Part shown: positions 8,269 through 17,168 of the stretch, piece after piece
How positions within the stretch are numbered: the first letter of the stretch is position 1
How the letters are laid out: each line of letters starts with the position of its first letter
From: Neptuniibacter marinus
GTDB taxonomy: Bacteria; Pseudomonadota; Gammaproteobacteria; Pseudomonadales; Balneatricaceae
Direction of reading: 5' to 3'
DNA length: 64,000 nt
NCBI RefSeq assembly: GCF_001597725.1
Contig: NZ_LUTR01000010.1
Coordinates: 42,716-106,715, forward strand
Made by a program: the position numbers and the translations under genes
Notes under the pieces: generated by a model
What the model saw: only the letters and a program-made list of their open reading frames with translations
Told to the model about the DNA's origin: nothing
Databases searched by the model: none

Positions 8269-8478
8269 ATGGAAATAAATGAAATCAGTAGCAGTGCAGC
8301 GGTCGCTAGTGAGCATACAGTACCCACTAACCACTCGATAAAATCTGCAGAAATGGCTAACAACCAAATTGAGAAAACGGGCGAGCAAGTGATGCAACTG
8401 TTAGAAGTCACTGCACCCGGAAAGTTACGTACCGACCCTCTAAGCCCATTAGGTTCACTGCTAGATGTCACCGCATAA
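8269..8478 (+). CDS. Small YjfB-like putative motility protein
   Basis: A 69-aa protein, mostly helical, without signal peptide or membrane segment. The layout (short N-terminal part rich in Ser/Ala, a central helix KSAEMANNQIEKTGEQVMQLLE, then PLGSLLDVTA at the C-terminus) resembles the YjfB family of small putative motility proteins (PF14070), whose members end in a similar Gly-x-x-(L/I)-D-x-x-A motif. The sigma-28 promoter directly upstream supports a flagella-linked role independently of that resemblance. AAAGGTTAG precedes the ATG. It is convergent with polB. Molecular function is unknown. Confidence 0.75.
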   Translation: MEINEISSSAAVASEHTVPTNHSIKSAEMANNQIEKTGEQVMQLLEVTAPGKLRTDPLSPLGSLLDVTA

Positions 8479-8514
8479 AAGCGGGCGAAAGCTGCCTATT
8501 TTTCCGCAAAAAGA

Positions 8515-10872
8515 TTAAAACAGTTTAATTTGCGGTGCGACTAAGTCATCAAAATCCTCACCTAAAAACTGCATAATTGCCTCAGCTACCGGCCGAATCT
8601 GTTTCTCTAGGTAATGCTGGTAATCCAATGAAGACCTCACAAACTCGACTGGTTCTGGGCCATTAACCGTTATTACATATTCGATGTAACTTCCCGAACG
8701 GTACGGACTTGGCTGATCAAGCTGTTCATATTCGCGCTCAGCTTTTAAGCCTGCTTGAACGTGGGGCGGTTTATTTTTGACATATTGATCTAGGCGCTGC
8801 CTGATCCGTTTTCGATACACAAGCTTTGCATCAACCTCTCCCTGTTTCAGCTGCTCCACTATATGTTTTAAAAGTGACTTCCACTCCTGCCCTTTAAATA
8901 CGCGTTCATACAAGTTCTCTTGCAACTCTCTAGCAAGCGGAGTCCAATCTGTTCGTACATTTTCCAACCCTTTAAAAACCATCCGCTCAGAACCATCAGA
9001 CAGACGCTTTAATCCCGCATAACGCTTCTTTGAACCTTTTTCAGAGTGTCTTATGGTCGGCATTAAAAAGCGGCTATAGTGTGTCTCGTACTCTATCTCC
9101 AATTGAGTATCTAACTGAAAGCGCTGCTGTAAGTTTTCTCGCCACCAGCCGTTTAAAAATTCAGCTAACAACTCACCTTTTTTATCTGCATTTTCAGTAG
9201 AAAAGTCATCGCCTAACCACACAAAGACAGAGTCGGTGTCGCCATAGATTACTTTGAAACCAAAGTTATCCTCTATGCACTCAGCAGTTTTTGTCAGTAT
9301 TTCATGTCCTCTCAGTGTAATAGAACTTGATAACCTTTGATCATAAAACCGGCAAACATTTGAACCAAGCACGCCATAAAACGAGTTCATAATTATTTTT
9401 ATTGCCTGAGAGAGTGCGGCATTTTTCGACCGTTTAGCCTGATCTCTAGCGGCCCACAAGGTTTCAATTAACTCAGGGAGAATCGTCTTGCTACGCGAAA
9501 AAATAGCATGATTGAATCCAGGTAATAGATCTTCTGGGAGGCTATCCTCTTTTAGTCCTTCAGCTAAACCATAGGGATCTACTTTAAACGTACGAATAAT
9601 ACTCGGGTATAGGCTTTTAAAATCCAGAACAAGTACATGGCTGTATAGTCCTGGACGGGAATCCATAACATATCCACCAGGTGCACTTAGCCCTGAAACT
9701 CCCGATGCGTATTCCGGCGCAACATAGCCTTTGCGATGAAGATGAGGTAAATACTGGTTATCAAAAGCGGCCGCTGAGCCTCCTACTTTATCTAAAGACA
9801 ATCCAGTCAAACGGGCTCGCTCAATAAGATAATTGATCAGATCTGCTTTCTCAAAAATATCCCAAACCAACTTACAATCTTCGAGGTTATAGCGGGCTAA
9901 AGCTTCTTTATCATCACGAAAAAGCCGTTGAATTTCATCCCCTCGAACCTCGACATGGTCAATCAACTTGCCACGATCCAACATCTGACGGGAAACATTT
10001 TCTAAGGAGAAGCTTTCAAATTGGTAGGTCGCACCTTTAAGAGTGTCTATACCATCCAACACCATGCGCCCCGCCATACGGATAAATAACTTCCCTTGAC
10101 CTGACTCATGTAACTGTATTGGCTGCTTATCACGACCTAAACGTAAAGCAATATGCAATGCATCAGCTCTATTTTTAAGGACCCTAAAATCAAAACCAAC
10201 AACATTCCAACCTATAAAAATATCCGGATCATATCGTTCAACTACATCAATAAAAGCAAGTAAAAGTGATTTTTCACTAGGATAGTATTTTATTTCTGCC
10301 TTATCTTCCCCTTCCCCAAGCATTAACACTAAGCGAAAGTCATCTGCATAAAAGGCTGCCGATAATATTTTATCGGCGCGCATAGTGGTTTCTAAGTCGA
10401 TAGAGAGAATTCGAAAACGAGGGAATACTTCTGCAGGTTTAAGCTTAAATTGGGAGGCGCATTGCGTAATGGCAACACCACCTTGAATAAACCGCTCCAT
10501 TAAAAAGCGATCAGTAAGGCGAATATCTTCCTCCATCATCACAATGCCTGACAATCGCAAAAGATCCACGATTTGCCGCATGACTTTAAGGCTACGGCAA
10601 TAGAGGCCGTGCACCCCTTTATAATTAAGGTCAGTTAATTCAAGCTTAACTATTCGCCAACCTGAAAAACGCATTAATATGCGTTCGACCTCTTCAACCT
10701 GCTCATCTAAGACAAAGAAAATCGTCTCTTGATTAGGAATCGTAACAGGAAAAACTTGATCTATTGTGCGAACCCAGTAGGTAAGCACAATCCCAGTAGG
10801 ACTATCCTGTTGCTGACGCGTTAATATAAACCCCGTTGTCGATTCCAACGCTAACAAATCTCGATTAGGCAT
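8515..10872 (-). CDS. polB: DNA polymerase II (family B, SOS-type repair polymerase)
   Basis: A 785-aa protein, the same length as E. coli Pol II (783). The 3'-5' exonuclease motifs are present: SIDLETT (Asp159, Glu161), NVVGFDFR and YNLEDCKLV. The polymerase motifs DFKSLYPSII (near 417), KIIMNSFYGVLG and YGDTDSVFVW (near 545) are intact. It performs translesion synthesis and replication restart. It lies 17 nt after mvaD with no terminator between them, so it appears to be the last gene of the mevalonate operon, an unusual place for a polymerase. No LexA box is seen just upstream; an internal promoter inside mvaD cannot be excluded. Confidence 0.97.
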   Translation of the reverse strand: MPNRDLLALESTTGFILTRQQQDSPTGIVLTYWVRTIDQVFPVTIPNQETIFFVLDEQVEEVERILMRFSGWRIVKLELTDLNYKGVHGLYCRSLKVMRQIVDLLRLSGIVMMEEDIRLTDRFLMERFIQGGVAITQCASQFKLKPAEVFPRFRILSIDLETTMRADKILSAAFYADDFRLVLMLGEGEDKAEIKYYPSEKSLLLAFIDVVERYDPDIFIGWNVVGFDFRVLKNRADALHIALRLGRDKQPIQLHESGQGKLFIRMAGRMVLDGIDTLKGATYQFESFSLENVSRQMLDRGKLIDHVEVRGDEIQRLFRDDKEALARYNLEDCKLVWDIFEKADLINYLIERARLTGLSLDKVGGSAAAFDNQYLPHLHRKGYVAPEYASGVSGLSAPGGYVMDSRPGLYSHVLVLDFKSLYPSIIRTFKVDPYGLAEGLKEDSLPEDLLPGFNHAIFSRSKTILPELIETLWAARDQAKRSKNAALSQAIKIIMNSFYGVLGSNVCRFYDQRLSSSITLRGHEILTKTAECIEDNFGFKVIYGDTDSVFVWLGDDFSTENADKKGELLAEFLNGWWRENLQQRFQLDTQLEIEYETHYSRFLMPTIRHSEKGSKKRYAGLKRLSDGSERMVFKGLENVRTDWTPLARELQENLYERVFKGQEWKSLLKHIVEQLKQGEVDAKLVYRKRIRQRLDQYVKNKPPHVQAGLKAEREYEQLDQPSPYRSGSYIEYVITVNGPEPVEFVRSSLDYQHYLEKQIRPVAEAIMQFLGEDFDDLVAPQIKLF

Positions 10873-10889
10873 CAGGGATCACAGATAAC

Positions 10890-11894
10890 TTATCCAAACG
10901 GCGCAACAATATCTACGTCCATTAACTCAGGAAAAGCATCTCTTACTTGAGCTTCAGACTCACTATGGAAAATCAACTTTAAGTTGGGACCCGCATCCAT
11001 AGTTAAGTAAACCTGAACACCCGATGCTCTTAATTCCCATAATCTATGCATTGCTGCAACAGACTCGGGCTGCCAATAAAGTAAGGGCGGCCAAGAACCT
11101 ATCATAGTGGCATGCATAGATAAGGCATTCTGCTCCGCAGTTTGACCTAATAATTCTAGATCCCGATTCTTAATAGCCTCTTTAATCACCCTCAAATCAT
11201 TGGCAGCTTGCTTCGGCCATGAGTTATAAAGTGGTGCGGATTCAACTGTGCGCTGCATACCTGAACGGGAATCTATTTTTTTCTCGCCGGTTGCAACTTT
11301 TAACAGACCAATCCTAAATCCAGGCCATTGTGCAGCTAAAGGCTCAGCACAACTATCCATACCATCTGTTCGAACACCTAAATGCCACTCAACAAAACCT
11401 TGGTAAATGGAACGAGAAGCACTGCCACTCCCCATGCGAGCAAAAGCTGATAGATGTTCTTTCTTCAACCCAAAACGATAAAAGTCATTTACCGCTAAAG
11501 TCAAAGCAGCAAAGCCCGATGCAGATGATGCCAAACCTGCCGCTGTAGGAATATTATTTACAGTCCTCACAGTAATAGGCTGATCTAGATCTCGCCGAAA
11601 CAGCTCAATAAACCTAATCACTTTACTGGCAAACTTACTATCTGGTTCAAGCAACTCATCGTTTAAATAAACCTGATCCTCTCCTGTGTCAGACTCATTT
11701 ATTGATGTATGACTGCCCAGCTCACCTAACGAAATAGACAAAGATCCATTAATAGGCAGATTAAGCTCTACGTCTCGTTTCCCCCAATATTTGCATAACG
11801 CAATATTACTAGGCGCAAATGCCTCAGCTTTTAGCCCTGCCTCTGTTCTTTTCGGCAGGTAATTTGCGATCACATCCTTTTTAGAGATACTCAA
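10890..11894 (-). CDS. mvaD: Diphosphomevalonate decarboxylase
   Basis: A 334-aa GHMP-family enzyme that decarboxylates mevalonate 5-diphosphate to isopentenyl diphosphate with ATP. Family motifs: APSNIALCKYWGKRD at residues 27-41, the glycine-rich ATP loop PTAAGLASSASGFAAL, and SGSASRSIYQGFVEW with the conserved Arg/Ser of the active site; a Met-Asp-Ala-Gly-Pro-Asn-x-K motif (TMDAGPNLKLI) lies near the C-terminus and contains the expected Asp. Its start overlaps the upstream kinase gene by 14 nt, so translation is coupled. The set of motifs distinguishes it clearly from the two kinases. Confidence 0.95.
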   Translation of the reverse strand: MSISKKDVIANYLPKRTEAGLKAEAFAPSNIALCKYWGKRDVELNLPINGSLSISLGELGSHTSINESDTGEDQVYLNDELLEPDSKFASKVIRFIELFRRDLDQPITVRTVNNIPTAAGLASSASGFAALTLAVNDFYRFGLKKEHLSAFARMGSGSASRSIYQGFVEWHLGVRTDGMDSCAEPLAAQWPGFRIGLLKVATGEKKIDSRSGMQRTVESAPLYNSWPKQAANDLRVIKEAIKNRDLELLGQTAEQNALSMHATMIGSWPPLLYWQPESVAAMHRLWELRASGVQVYLTMDAGPNLKLIFHSESEAQVRDAFPELMDVDIVAPFG

Positions 11895-12810
11895 GACTCA
11901 CTCCTTGTTCTGATACTGCAACCTCTATCTGTTCATAAGGCATAGTTACATCTGTCACCTGCCCTAAAGCTAATACGCAATCACCTAAACCAGAACCTGA
12001 TATTTTAACGCCTTGCACATCTGTACCGGATCGTAATCGATAAACCATATCTGAAATAACGCGATCAGATACGCCTAACGCATCCATTAAGCCTTGATAA
12101 TGGTTCATCAGACAGCCAAGGTTCTGCCAATCTTGGTCTACAACAGCTTGTTCTGCTTTCAGTGTCACTTGCCCCATTAGCTGATAAATCTGTTGATATA
12201 TCTCAGGATTAGCACGACTTAATTGCTCAACTTTACATAATACATCTGGGGTTTTTGTCTTATAACCTGCATAAAATAGAGAGATTGCAGGACATGCGGG
12301 CAGCTTTTTAATTGAACAAGGGTTAACACTATAAGCGACAATAGAGCCGTATATGCTAGCAACTAAATCTGTACCTGAACCACGTCCATCTTGCACTTTG
12401 TGCACGACAGCTAACGCTTTTTCAAATAAGGATTTATTATCTACCTTAAGCTCAGCATAGGCGGACAAAACAGCTACAACACCCGCTGTTACCGCCGCCG
12501 AAGAGCCCAATCCCACCTTATGGGAAAACTCTGACTCAATAGTTAACCGGAAGCCATTTGGCAGCTGACTCGCAAACAATTCAATCGCAGCTAACACAAA
12601 AGTTAAATTTGGATTAGCGGTAAGCTGAGCTAAATCAGATCGGTAATACGCTAAAGCAGAATCAATTACCACTTCAGGTTCTGACAGAGGCGTTAATTCA
12701 ACAACAATATATTTATCTACAGCACAGGCCAATGCTCTCTCGCCAAAGAGCACTGAATGTTCACCCATCAGCATAATGCTACCGGGTATTTTTGCACGAA
12801 TCTTACGCAC
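11881..12810 (-). CDS. GHMP kinase, second mevalonate-pathway kinase (probable phosphomevalonate kinase role)
   Basis: A 309-aa GHMP kinase: RAKIPGSIMLMGEHSVLFGE at the N-terminus, GLGSSAAVTAG at residues 100-110, the QDGRGSGTDLVAS segment, a FYAGYKTKTPDVL segment and a C-terminal KISGSGLGDCVLAL motif. The GEHSV signature is of mevalonate-kinase type, not the GEYAV of classical phosphomevalonate kinases. Since the operon must supply the second phosphorylation, one of its two kinases should take phosphomevalonate; this one, with the substrate-side GYKT-x-TP segment, is the better candidate. The exact substrate is inference. It overlaps both neighbouring genes. Confidence 0.82.
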   Translation of the reverse strand: MRKIRAKIPGSIMLMGEHSVLFGERALACAVDKYIVVELTPLSEPEVVIDSALAYYRSDLAQLTANPNLTFVLAAIELFASQLPNGFRLTIESEFSHKVGLGSSAAVTAGVVAVLSAYAELKVDNKSLFEKALAVVHKVQDGRGSGTDLVASIYGSIVAYSVNPCSIKKLPACPAISLFYAGYKTKTPDVLCKVEQLSRANPEIYQQIYQLMGQVTLKAEQAVVDQDWQNLGCLMNHYQGLMDALGVSDRVISDMVYRLRSGTDVQGVKISGSGLGDCVLALGQVTDVTMPYEQIEVAVSEQGVSLEYL

Positions 12811-13801
12811 GATGGGCGCCCCTTAATTGTTGCTGTAAAGGTGTTAACTGAATGCCGAGCTGTGCACTTAAGAGCTCAGTATTTTGTTCAGGAAAATACA
12901 CTAGCACTTGCCCCGCCCCCTCACCTCGATGAGCTCCTGCACCACAAATTTTAGCTGCGCCGCCTAGCGCTTCAATACGCTCGATTAGCTGCGATACCGA
13001 TAAAGGTACAACACCAATTTCTTGTAATAAACGATGATTTAATCGAATTGCGGAAAGCATCTCTGTAGGTTGATTGACACTCATCTCAACCCTTTGAGTT
13101 ACTTCAGAAAATTGATCCCAAAGATGAGACTGATTTGAAAAACGTTCCCGTACTTCCGCAACTGTTTCTCCCGTTGAACAACAAGGCTCTCCCGAGTGAA
13201 AATGATACCATCCCTCTCCAAGCTCTACAGATAAAGGCGTTACATGATGATCTTGTACTTTAATTAGCCCGCCATAAGTCACCGCAGCAGCATCTATAGC
13301 ACTACCTCTACCATGCTGTAAACGCTCACAATATTTTACTTTCTGGAAAAATATCTGCTGGTCAGCAGTCTCTTTTTGCATAGAGGAAGAGGGGTCAAAT
13401 AGTTGAAGCAAACTCGCTATGACAGCAGCCGATGACCCCATACCTGCACCGCTAGGTATCTCACTATTTATGATTATGTTTCCAGCACGTAATCTATTTG
13501 ACTGTAACGCCGTATAATAAAGAAGATCATGGGGGGTAGTTAAAATATCTTGAACCGCAAGTTCGCCAGACAAAAAACGCTCAAAACGCTGATCTATATG
13601 CTCAACTAAGGTTGCTAGTTGCTCAAAAGTACGTCTATCCTGCCCCAACACAGTGGAAGTAATAGCTAACGTATCGGAATCCGAAGGAGTATAGCTAGCT
13701 GTGACAAAATGGTTCACAGCTAGCGCAATGGCAGGCGCCCCATAGACAACTGAATGTTCACCACTCAGTATCAATTTTCCAGGAGCTTTAGCAGATAACA
13801 T
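12803..13801 (-). CDS. mvaK1: GHMP kinase, probable mevalonate kinase
   Basis: A 332-aa kinase: SAKAPGKLILSGEHSVVYG at residues 3-21, IPSGAGMGSSAAV at 115-127 and the ERLQHGRGSAIDAAAVTYGG segment with the catalytic Asp; the C-terminal GHMP motif is KICGAGAHRGEGAG. These match mevalonate kinase, which makes mevalonate 5-phosphate. The ATG at 13801 is preferred since GAGAAT sits just upstream; a GTG at 13819 would add six residues. The gene overlaps mvaS upstream by 14 nt and the next kinase gene by 8 nt. Confidence 0.85.
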   Translation of the reverse strand: MLSAKAPGKLILSGEHSVVYGAPAIALAVNHFVTASYTPSDSDTLAITSTVLGQDRRTFEQLATLVEHIDQRFERFLSGELAVQDILTTPHDLLYYTALQSNRLRAGNIIINSEIPSGAGMGSSAAVIASLLQLFDPSSSMQKETADQQIFFQKVKYCERLQHGRGSAIDAAAVTYGGLIKVQDHHVTPLSVELGEGWYHFHSGEPCCSTGETVAEVRERFSNQSHLWDQFSEVTQRVEMSVNQPTEMLSAIRLNHRLLQEIGVVPLSVSQLIERIEALGGAAKICGAGAHRGEGAGQVLVYFPEQNTELLSAQLGIQLTPLQQQLRGAHRA

Positions 13802-14954
13802 ATTCTCGTTTATGACCACTGATTGCAGCTAAACGATAGCGTCCTGTCGTGGACTCAGAAATATCATGATGCCCACCATCTCTGGGGTCAGGATAATGAT
13901 AGAGCGTGAGATACTCGTCATAGGTTACTTCTCGACGCGCGTCCAACATACTTTTATGTGTCAATGTATGTAGACATTGTTCATAACCTGACACAACAGT
14001 GCCCGAGAAAAACTCAGCTACGCACCCTGAACCATAACTAAAAAAGCCAACTTTGTGGCCCGCAAGGTTTTCCTTACAGTTTTCTAGCAGCGAGGTTAGG
14101 CCAATATACATTGATGCCGTATAGCTGTTACCAATCACTCGATTGTAGTGCAGCGTATCTTCAACCTGCTGCTCTATTTGGTCTAGTGACAAGCCCGCTT
14201 TATTCACTTTAGCTAAATGCTTATGTGCCTTCTCAGCCATTCGACTAAAGGGCAGGTGATAACAAAAGTGAGAAAAGTCATTAAATGCTAACGAACTCAC
14301 TTCAACAAAATTTTCCCAAGCCTTTTTAAGCGATTTTAAATAAATCTTGGTGGAGTACTTACCATCCACAATAGCTGTAGTACGATAGTTAGGACGCCAA
14401 AAATCCATTACATCTTCGGTGTAATTTCCAACTTCAGGGTCAATTTCAACTAACCGAGGGTTCGTTGAGATGAGCATGGCTACAGCACCACAGCCTTGGG
14501 TCGCTTCACCTGAAGTATCCAGGTCATAACGGGCAACATCAGACGCGATAACCAGTACTTTTTTATTCGGCTGACGAGCAACTAAAGCGCACGCCATCTG
14601 AACCGCAGCGGTTGCGCTGTAGCAAGCCTGCTTTAATTCAACGACACGACAATTTGAATTTAGCCCTAATAAACGATGAACATAAACGCCAGCAGCTTTA
14701 GACTGATCGATCCCTGTTTCTGTAGCGAACAACAAGGTACCGATCGTATCTGCACCGACACGATCAATTAATGGATTGGCTGCATTTGCAGCCATAGTCA
14801 CAACATCTTCATCTGGAGCGGCCATTGACATTTTTTCTTGCCAAATGCCTTGATAATACTTCCCAGACTCAATCTTTTGAACGTCTGCAAGAGTTCTCAG
14901 GTCTAAAAAATAATTAGATGTATAGAAACTAATTTCGTCAATACCAACTGACAT
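13788..14954 (-). CDS. mvaS: Hydroxymethylglutaryl-CoA synthase
   Basis: A 388-aa thiolase-superfamily enzyme that condenses acetyl-CoA with acetoacetyl-CoA to HMG-CoA. The catalytic Cys111 lies in ELKQACYSATAAVQMA, the general base Glu79 in LLFATETGID, and the catalytic His in CYHLPFSRMAEKAHKHL. Length fits bacterial MvaS. It is the third gene of the operon, 15 nt after fni, and overlaps the mevalonate kinase gene. No acetoacetyl-CoA thiolase gene is present in the cluster, so that step must come from elsewhere in the genome. Confidence 0.96.
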   Translation of the reverse strand: MSVGIDEISFYTSNYFLDLRTLADVQKIESGKYYQGIWQEKMSMAAPDEDVVTMAANAANPLIDRVGADTIGTLLFATETGIDQSKAAGVYVHRLLGLNSNCRVVELKQACYSATAAVQMACALVARQPNKKVLVIASDVARYDLDTSGEATQGCGAVAMLISTNPRLVEIDPEVGNYTEDVMDFWRPNYRTTAIVDGKYSTKIYLKSLKKAWENFVEVSSLAFNDFSHFCYHLPFSRMAEKAHKHLAKVNKAGLSLDQIEQQVEDTLHYNRVIGNSYTASMYIGLTSLLENCKENLAGHKVGFFSYGSGCVAEFFSGTVVSGYEQCLHTLTHKSMLDARREVTYDEYLTLYHYPDPRDGGHHDISESTTGRYRLAAISGHKREYVIC

Positions 14955-14969
14955 TATGGGGTCTCGATC

Positions 14970-15998
14970 CTAACGCGCTTCTAAAATATGGGCTGGGTTA
15001 TTAAATAAAGCGGCAACATCCCGAGCACCAAGCAGAAACATAGCAGTTCTGAATTCTGTTTTAATTTTTTCTATTTCTGCGACAACCGCTTCGCTTGATT
15101 CCATCGCCGGTTTCAGCAATGGAGCGGCCATGCCACATATTGAGGCGCCGAGTATAACAGATTTAACCATATCAATCCCATCCCTTAAGCCACCACTTGA
15201 AACTAATGTGGCACGATCGGTATAAGGATTTGCCATTTTCAGCGCCATTGGCGTAGAAATACCCCAGTCTTGAAACTTCAACCCTAAGTCACTACTGTCT
15301 TGACGACGATGATGTTCAATGCGACTCCATGAGGTACCACCGCTCCCTGCCACATCAAAGATAGATATACCGGCCTGCAGACCAATCTCAATATCCGCTG
15401 GAGACAAACCACTACCCACCTCTTTCAAAAGTACCGGGATATCCAACTTGTTAACTAATTCGGCAATGGCACTACCTAAGTTAGAAAAGTCCGTATCGCC
15501 TTCAGGCTGAACCGCTTCTTGTAAAGGGTTCAAATGCAGATAAAGCCCATCAGCCTGCAAGCAATCGATCGCATCTTGGACCTGTTCACCAGACATACCA
15601 CAATTCAGTTGTACTGCACCAATATTACTAATCAACGGCACATCAGGGGCAAAATCTCGTAATTGGAAACTCGCTCTTGCGGAAGGCGCGGTAAACATCA
15701 CCCGCTGAGAACCCACAGCCATTGCAACACCGCAGACTTGGGCCGCCTTAGCTAAATTCTGATTCACCTGTTTAACAAGCTGATGATCTCCACCGGTCAT
15801 TGATGAGATCAACATAGGAAAGCTCAGCTTTTTTCCAAGGAAATCACAGGAGCTATCTACCTTCCCCAACGCTATCTCAGGAAGAGCTCGATGCATCAGT
15901 TTGATCTGATCAAAATAATGACCTGAACGATCGGTTAAAGGATCATTCTCAATAGCTCGAATATGCTCAAGTTTACGGTCATTGGTTAGATCCGTCAT
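14970..15998 (-). CDS. fni: Isopentenyl-diphosphate delta-isomerase, type 2 (FMN)
   Basis: A 342-aa FMN- and NADPH-dependent TIM-barrel enzyme interconverting IPP and DMAPP. Recognisable parts: RKLEHIRAIENDP at the N-terminus, PMLISSMTGG near residue 65, AVGSQRVMF near 95, VLLKEVGSGLSP near 190, and the phosphate-binding SGGLRDGIDMVKSVILGA near 260. It is unrelated to the metal-dependent type 1 isomerase. Its ATG shares one base with the mvaA stop (TAATG), so expression should be coupled to HMG-CoA reductase. Family identity is firm. Confidence 0.95.
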   Translation of the reverse strand: MTDLTNDRKLEHIRAIENDPLTDRSGHYFDQIKLMHRALPEIALGKVDSSCDFLGKKLSFPMLISSMTGGDHQLVKQVNQNLAKAAQVCGVAMAVGSQRVMFTAPSARASFQLRDFAPDVPLISNIGAVQLNCGMSGEQVQDAIDCLQADGLYLHLNPLQEAVQPEGDTDFSNLGSAIAELVNKLDIPVLLKEVGSGLSPADIEIGLQAGISIFDVAGSGGTSWSRIEHHRRQDSSDLGLKFQDWGISTPMALKMANPYTDRATLVSSGGLRDGIDMVKSVILGASICGMAAPLLKPAMESSEAVVAEIEKIKTEFRTAMFLLGARDVAALFNNPAHILEAR

Positions 15999-17032
15999 TA
16001 TCGCTCCAACTTAAGATGCGCTTCCATAAGCTCACCTGGATTTGTCTGTGCCGCCAATAAAGAAAGCTCACCACACAACACCGTCGCGGCACAAATAGCC
16101 GCTAAACGACGCGCATTTTCACCTGGCGCCCTGTCTTCTTTACAGCCCAGCATCGCAAGATTATCTTCTACAAAATCAATCCCTTTACCATTCCCCACAG
16201 AACCCATTATTAGATTAGGTAAAGTACAGGAAAAATAAAGATCATCCCCCCTCACCTCTGCATGCACTATCCCTTGAGAGCCTTCAATAATATTCGCGGC
16301 ATCCTGACCTGTTGCCAAATAGAATGCTAATAGCATATTAGCAAAATGGGCATTAGCACTCCGCAAACCACCGGCCACCATAGTACCTATTAGGTTTTTC
16401 TTAATATTAAGATCAACCACTTTCTCAGGTGTCGTCTTTAAGCGCCGTTCACAGAGCTCACGTGAGATTAGAATTTCACATACAACATACTTGCCTCGGC
16501 CAAGAATACCATTCACCGCAGTTGCTTTTTTATCTGAGCAATAGTTACCCGATATGGATGAATACCGTAGCTGGGGATATTCATTGAGTATCCAAGGAAT
16601 AATCTTATCCGCTGCATTAGTTACCATATTATGGCCCGACGCATCCCCAGTGGTAAACTCTAACCGCAGGTAGATCATATTCGCCACAATCTGGCTATTC
16701 ATATCTATCAGCTTTGCAAAACGACTGCTGGTTGCCACCACAGCGTTAATATCATCCATTCTAGCCTTAATTGAGCTCAACGCTTTTAATGCTTCACAGG
16801 CATCATCCGCTTCCAAGAGAATTGAGCGACTCATACGCTCATCAATTACCGTTGTTTTAATTCCCTCAGTTAATACAGAGATCCGCGCTCCTCGACCCAC
16901 AGAAGGCCAAAGCGGTGTTTCATAGGTCGCCAACGGCACCGATATTTTTTCATCCAATACAGGGCCACTAATCTTAATAGGGCCAACAGTTCGCATTGGG
17001 ATTGGGGCTTGGCTAATTTTATGAGCTTTCAT
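15998..17032 (-). CDS. mvaA: Hydroxymethylglutaryl-CoA reductase, short form
   Basis: A 344-aa reductase that makes mevalonate from HMG-CoA. All four catalytic residues are visible: Glu38 in LATYETPLW, Lys in the YCSDKKATAVN segment, Asp in EFTTGDASGHNM, and His339 in MEAHLKLER. The SDKK-x-x-AVN and GRGKYVVCE segments resemble class I (eukaryote/archaea-type) reductases more than the usual bacterial class II. At 344 residues it is shorter than most reductases (about 400 or more), lacking most of the N-terminal region. It is the first gene of the operon and controls flux into the pathway. The class call is tentative. Confidence 0.93.
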   Translation of the reverse strand: MKAHKISQAPIPMRTVGPIKISGPVLDEKISVPLATYETPLWPSVGRGARISVLTEGIKTTVIDERMSRSILLEADDACEALKALSSIKARMDDINAVVATSSRFAKLIDMNSQIVANMIYLRLEFTTGDASGHNMVTNAADKIIPWILNEYPQLRYSSISGNYCSDKKATAVNGILGRGKYVVCEILISRELCERRLKTTPEKVVDLNIKKNLIGTMVAGGLRSANAHFANMLLAFYLATGQDAANIIEGSQGIVHAEVRGDDLYFSCTLPNLIMGSVGNGKGIDFVEDNLAMLGCKEDRAPGENARRLAAICAATVLCGELSLLAAQTNPGELMEAHLKLER

Positions 17033-17052
17033 TTTGGCACTTCACATAAAGA

Positions 17053-17081
17053 AAAAAGGGCTGCCAATGGCAACCCTTTTT
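17053..17081. terminator. Terminator after the tolC-like gene
   Basis: AAAAAGGG-C-TGCC and GGCA-A-CCCTTTTT form a stem with one mismatch and a 3-nt loop. It stands about 90 nt beyond the end of the minus-strand TolC-type gene and just before mvaA, so the two units are insulated. Confidence 0.75.
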
Positions 17082-17168
17082 CAAACAATAAGGTTAGGGA
17101 GTGATTGTAATGAACTTCACACACCTTTTTCAATAATAGAACAATTCTATTAGCCTTTATTTATTCAT

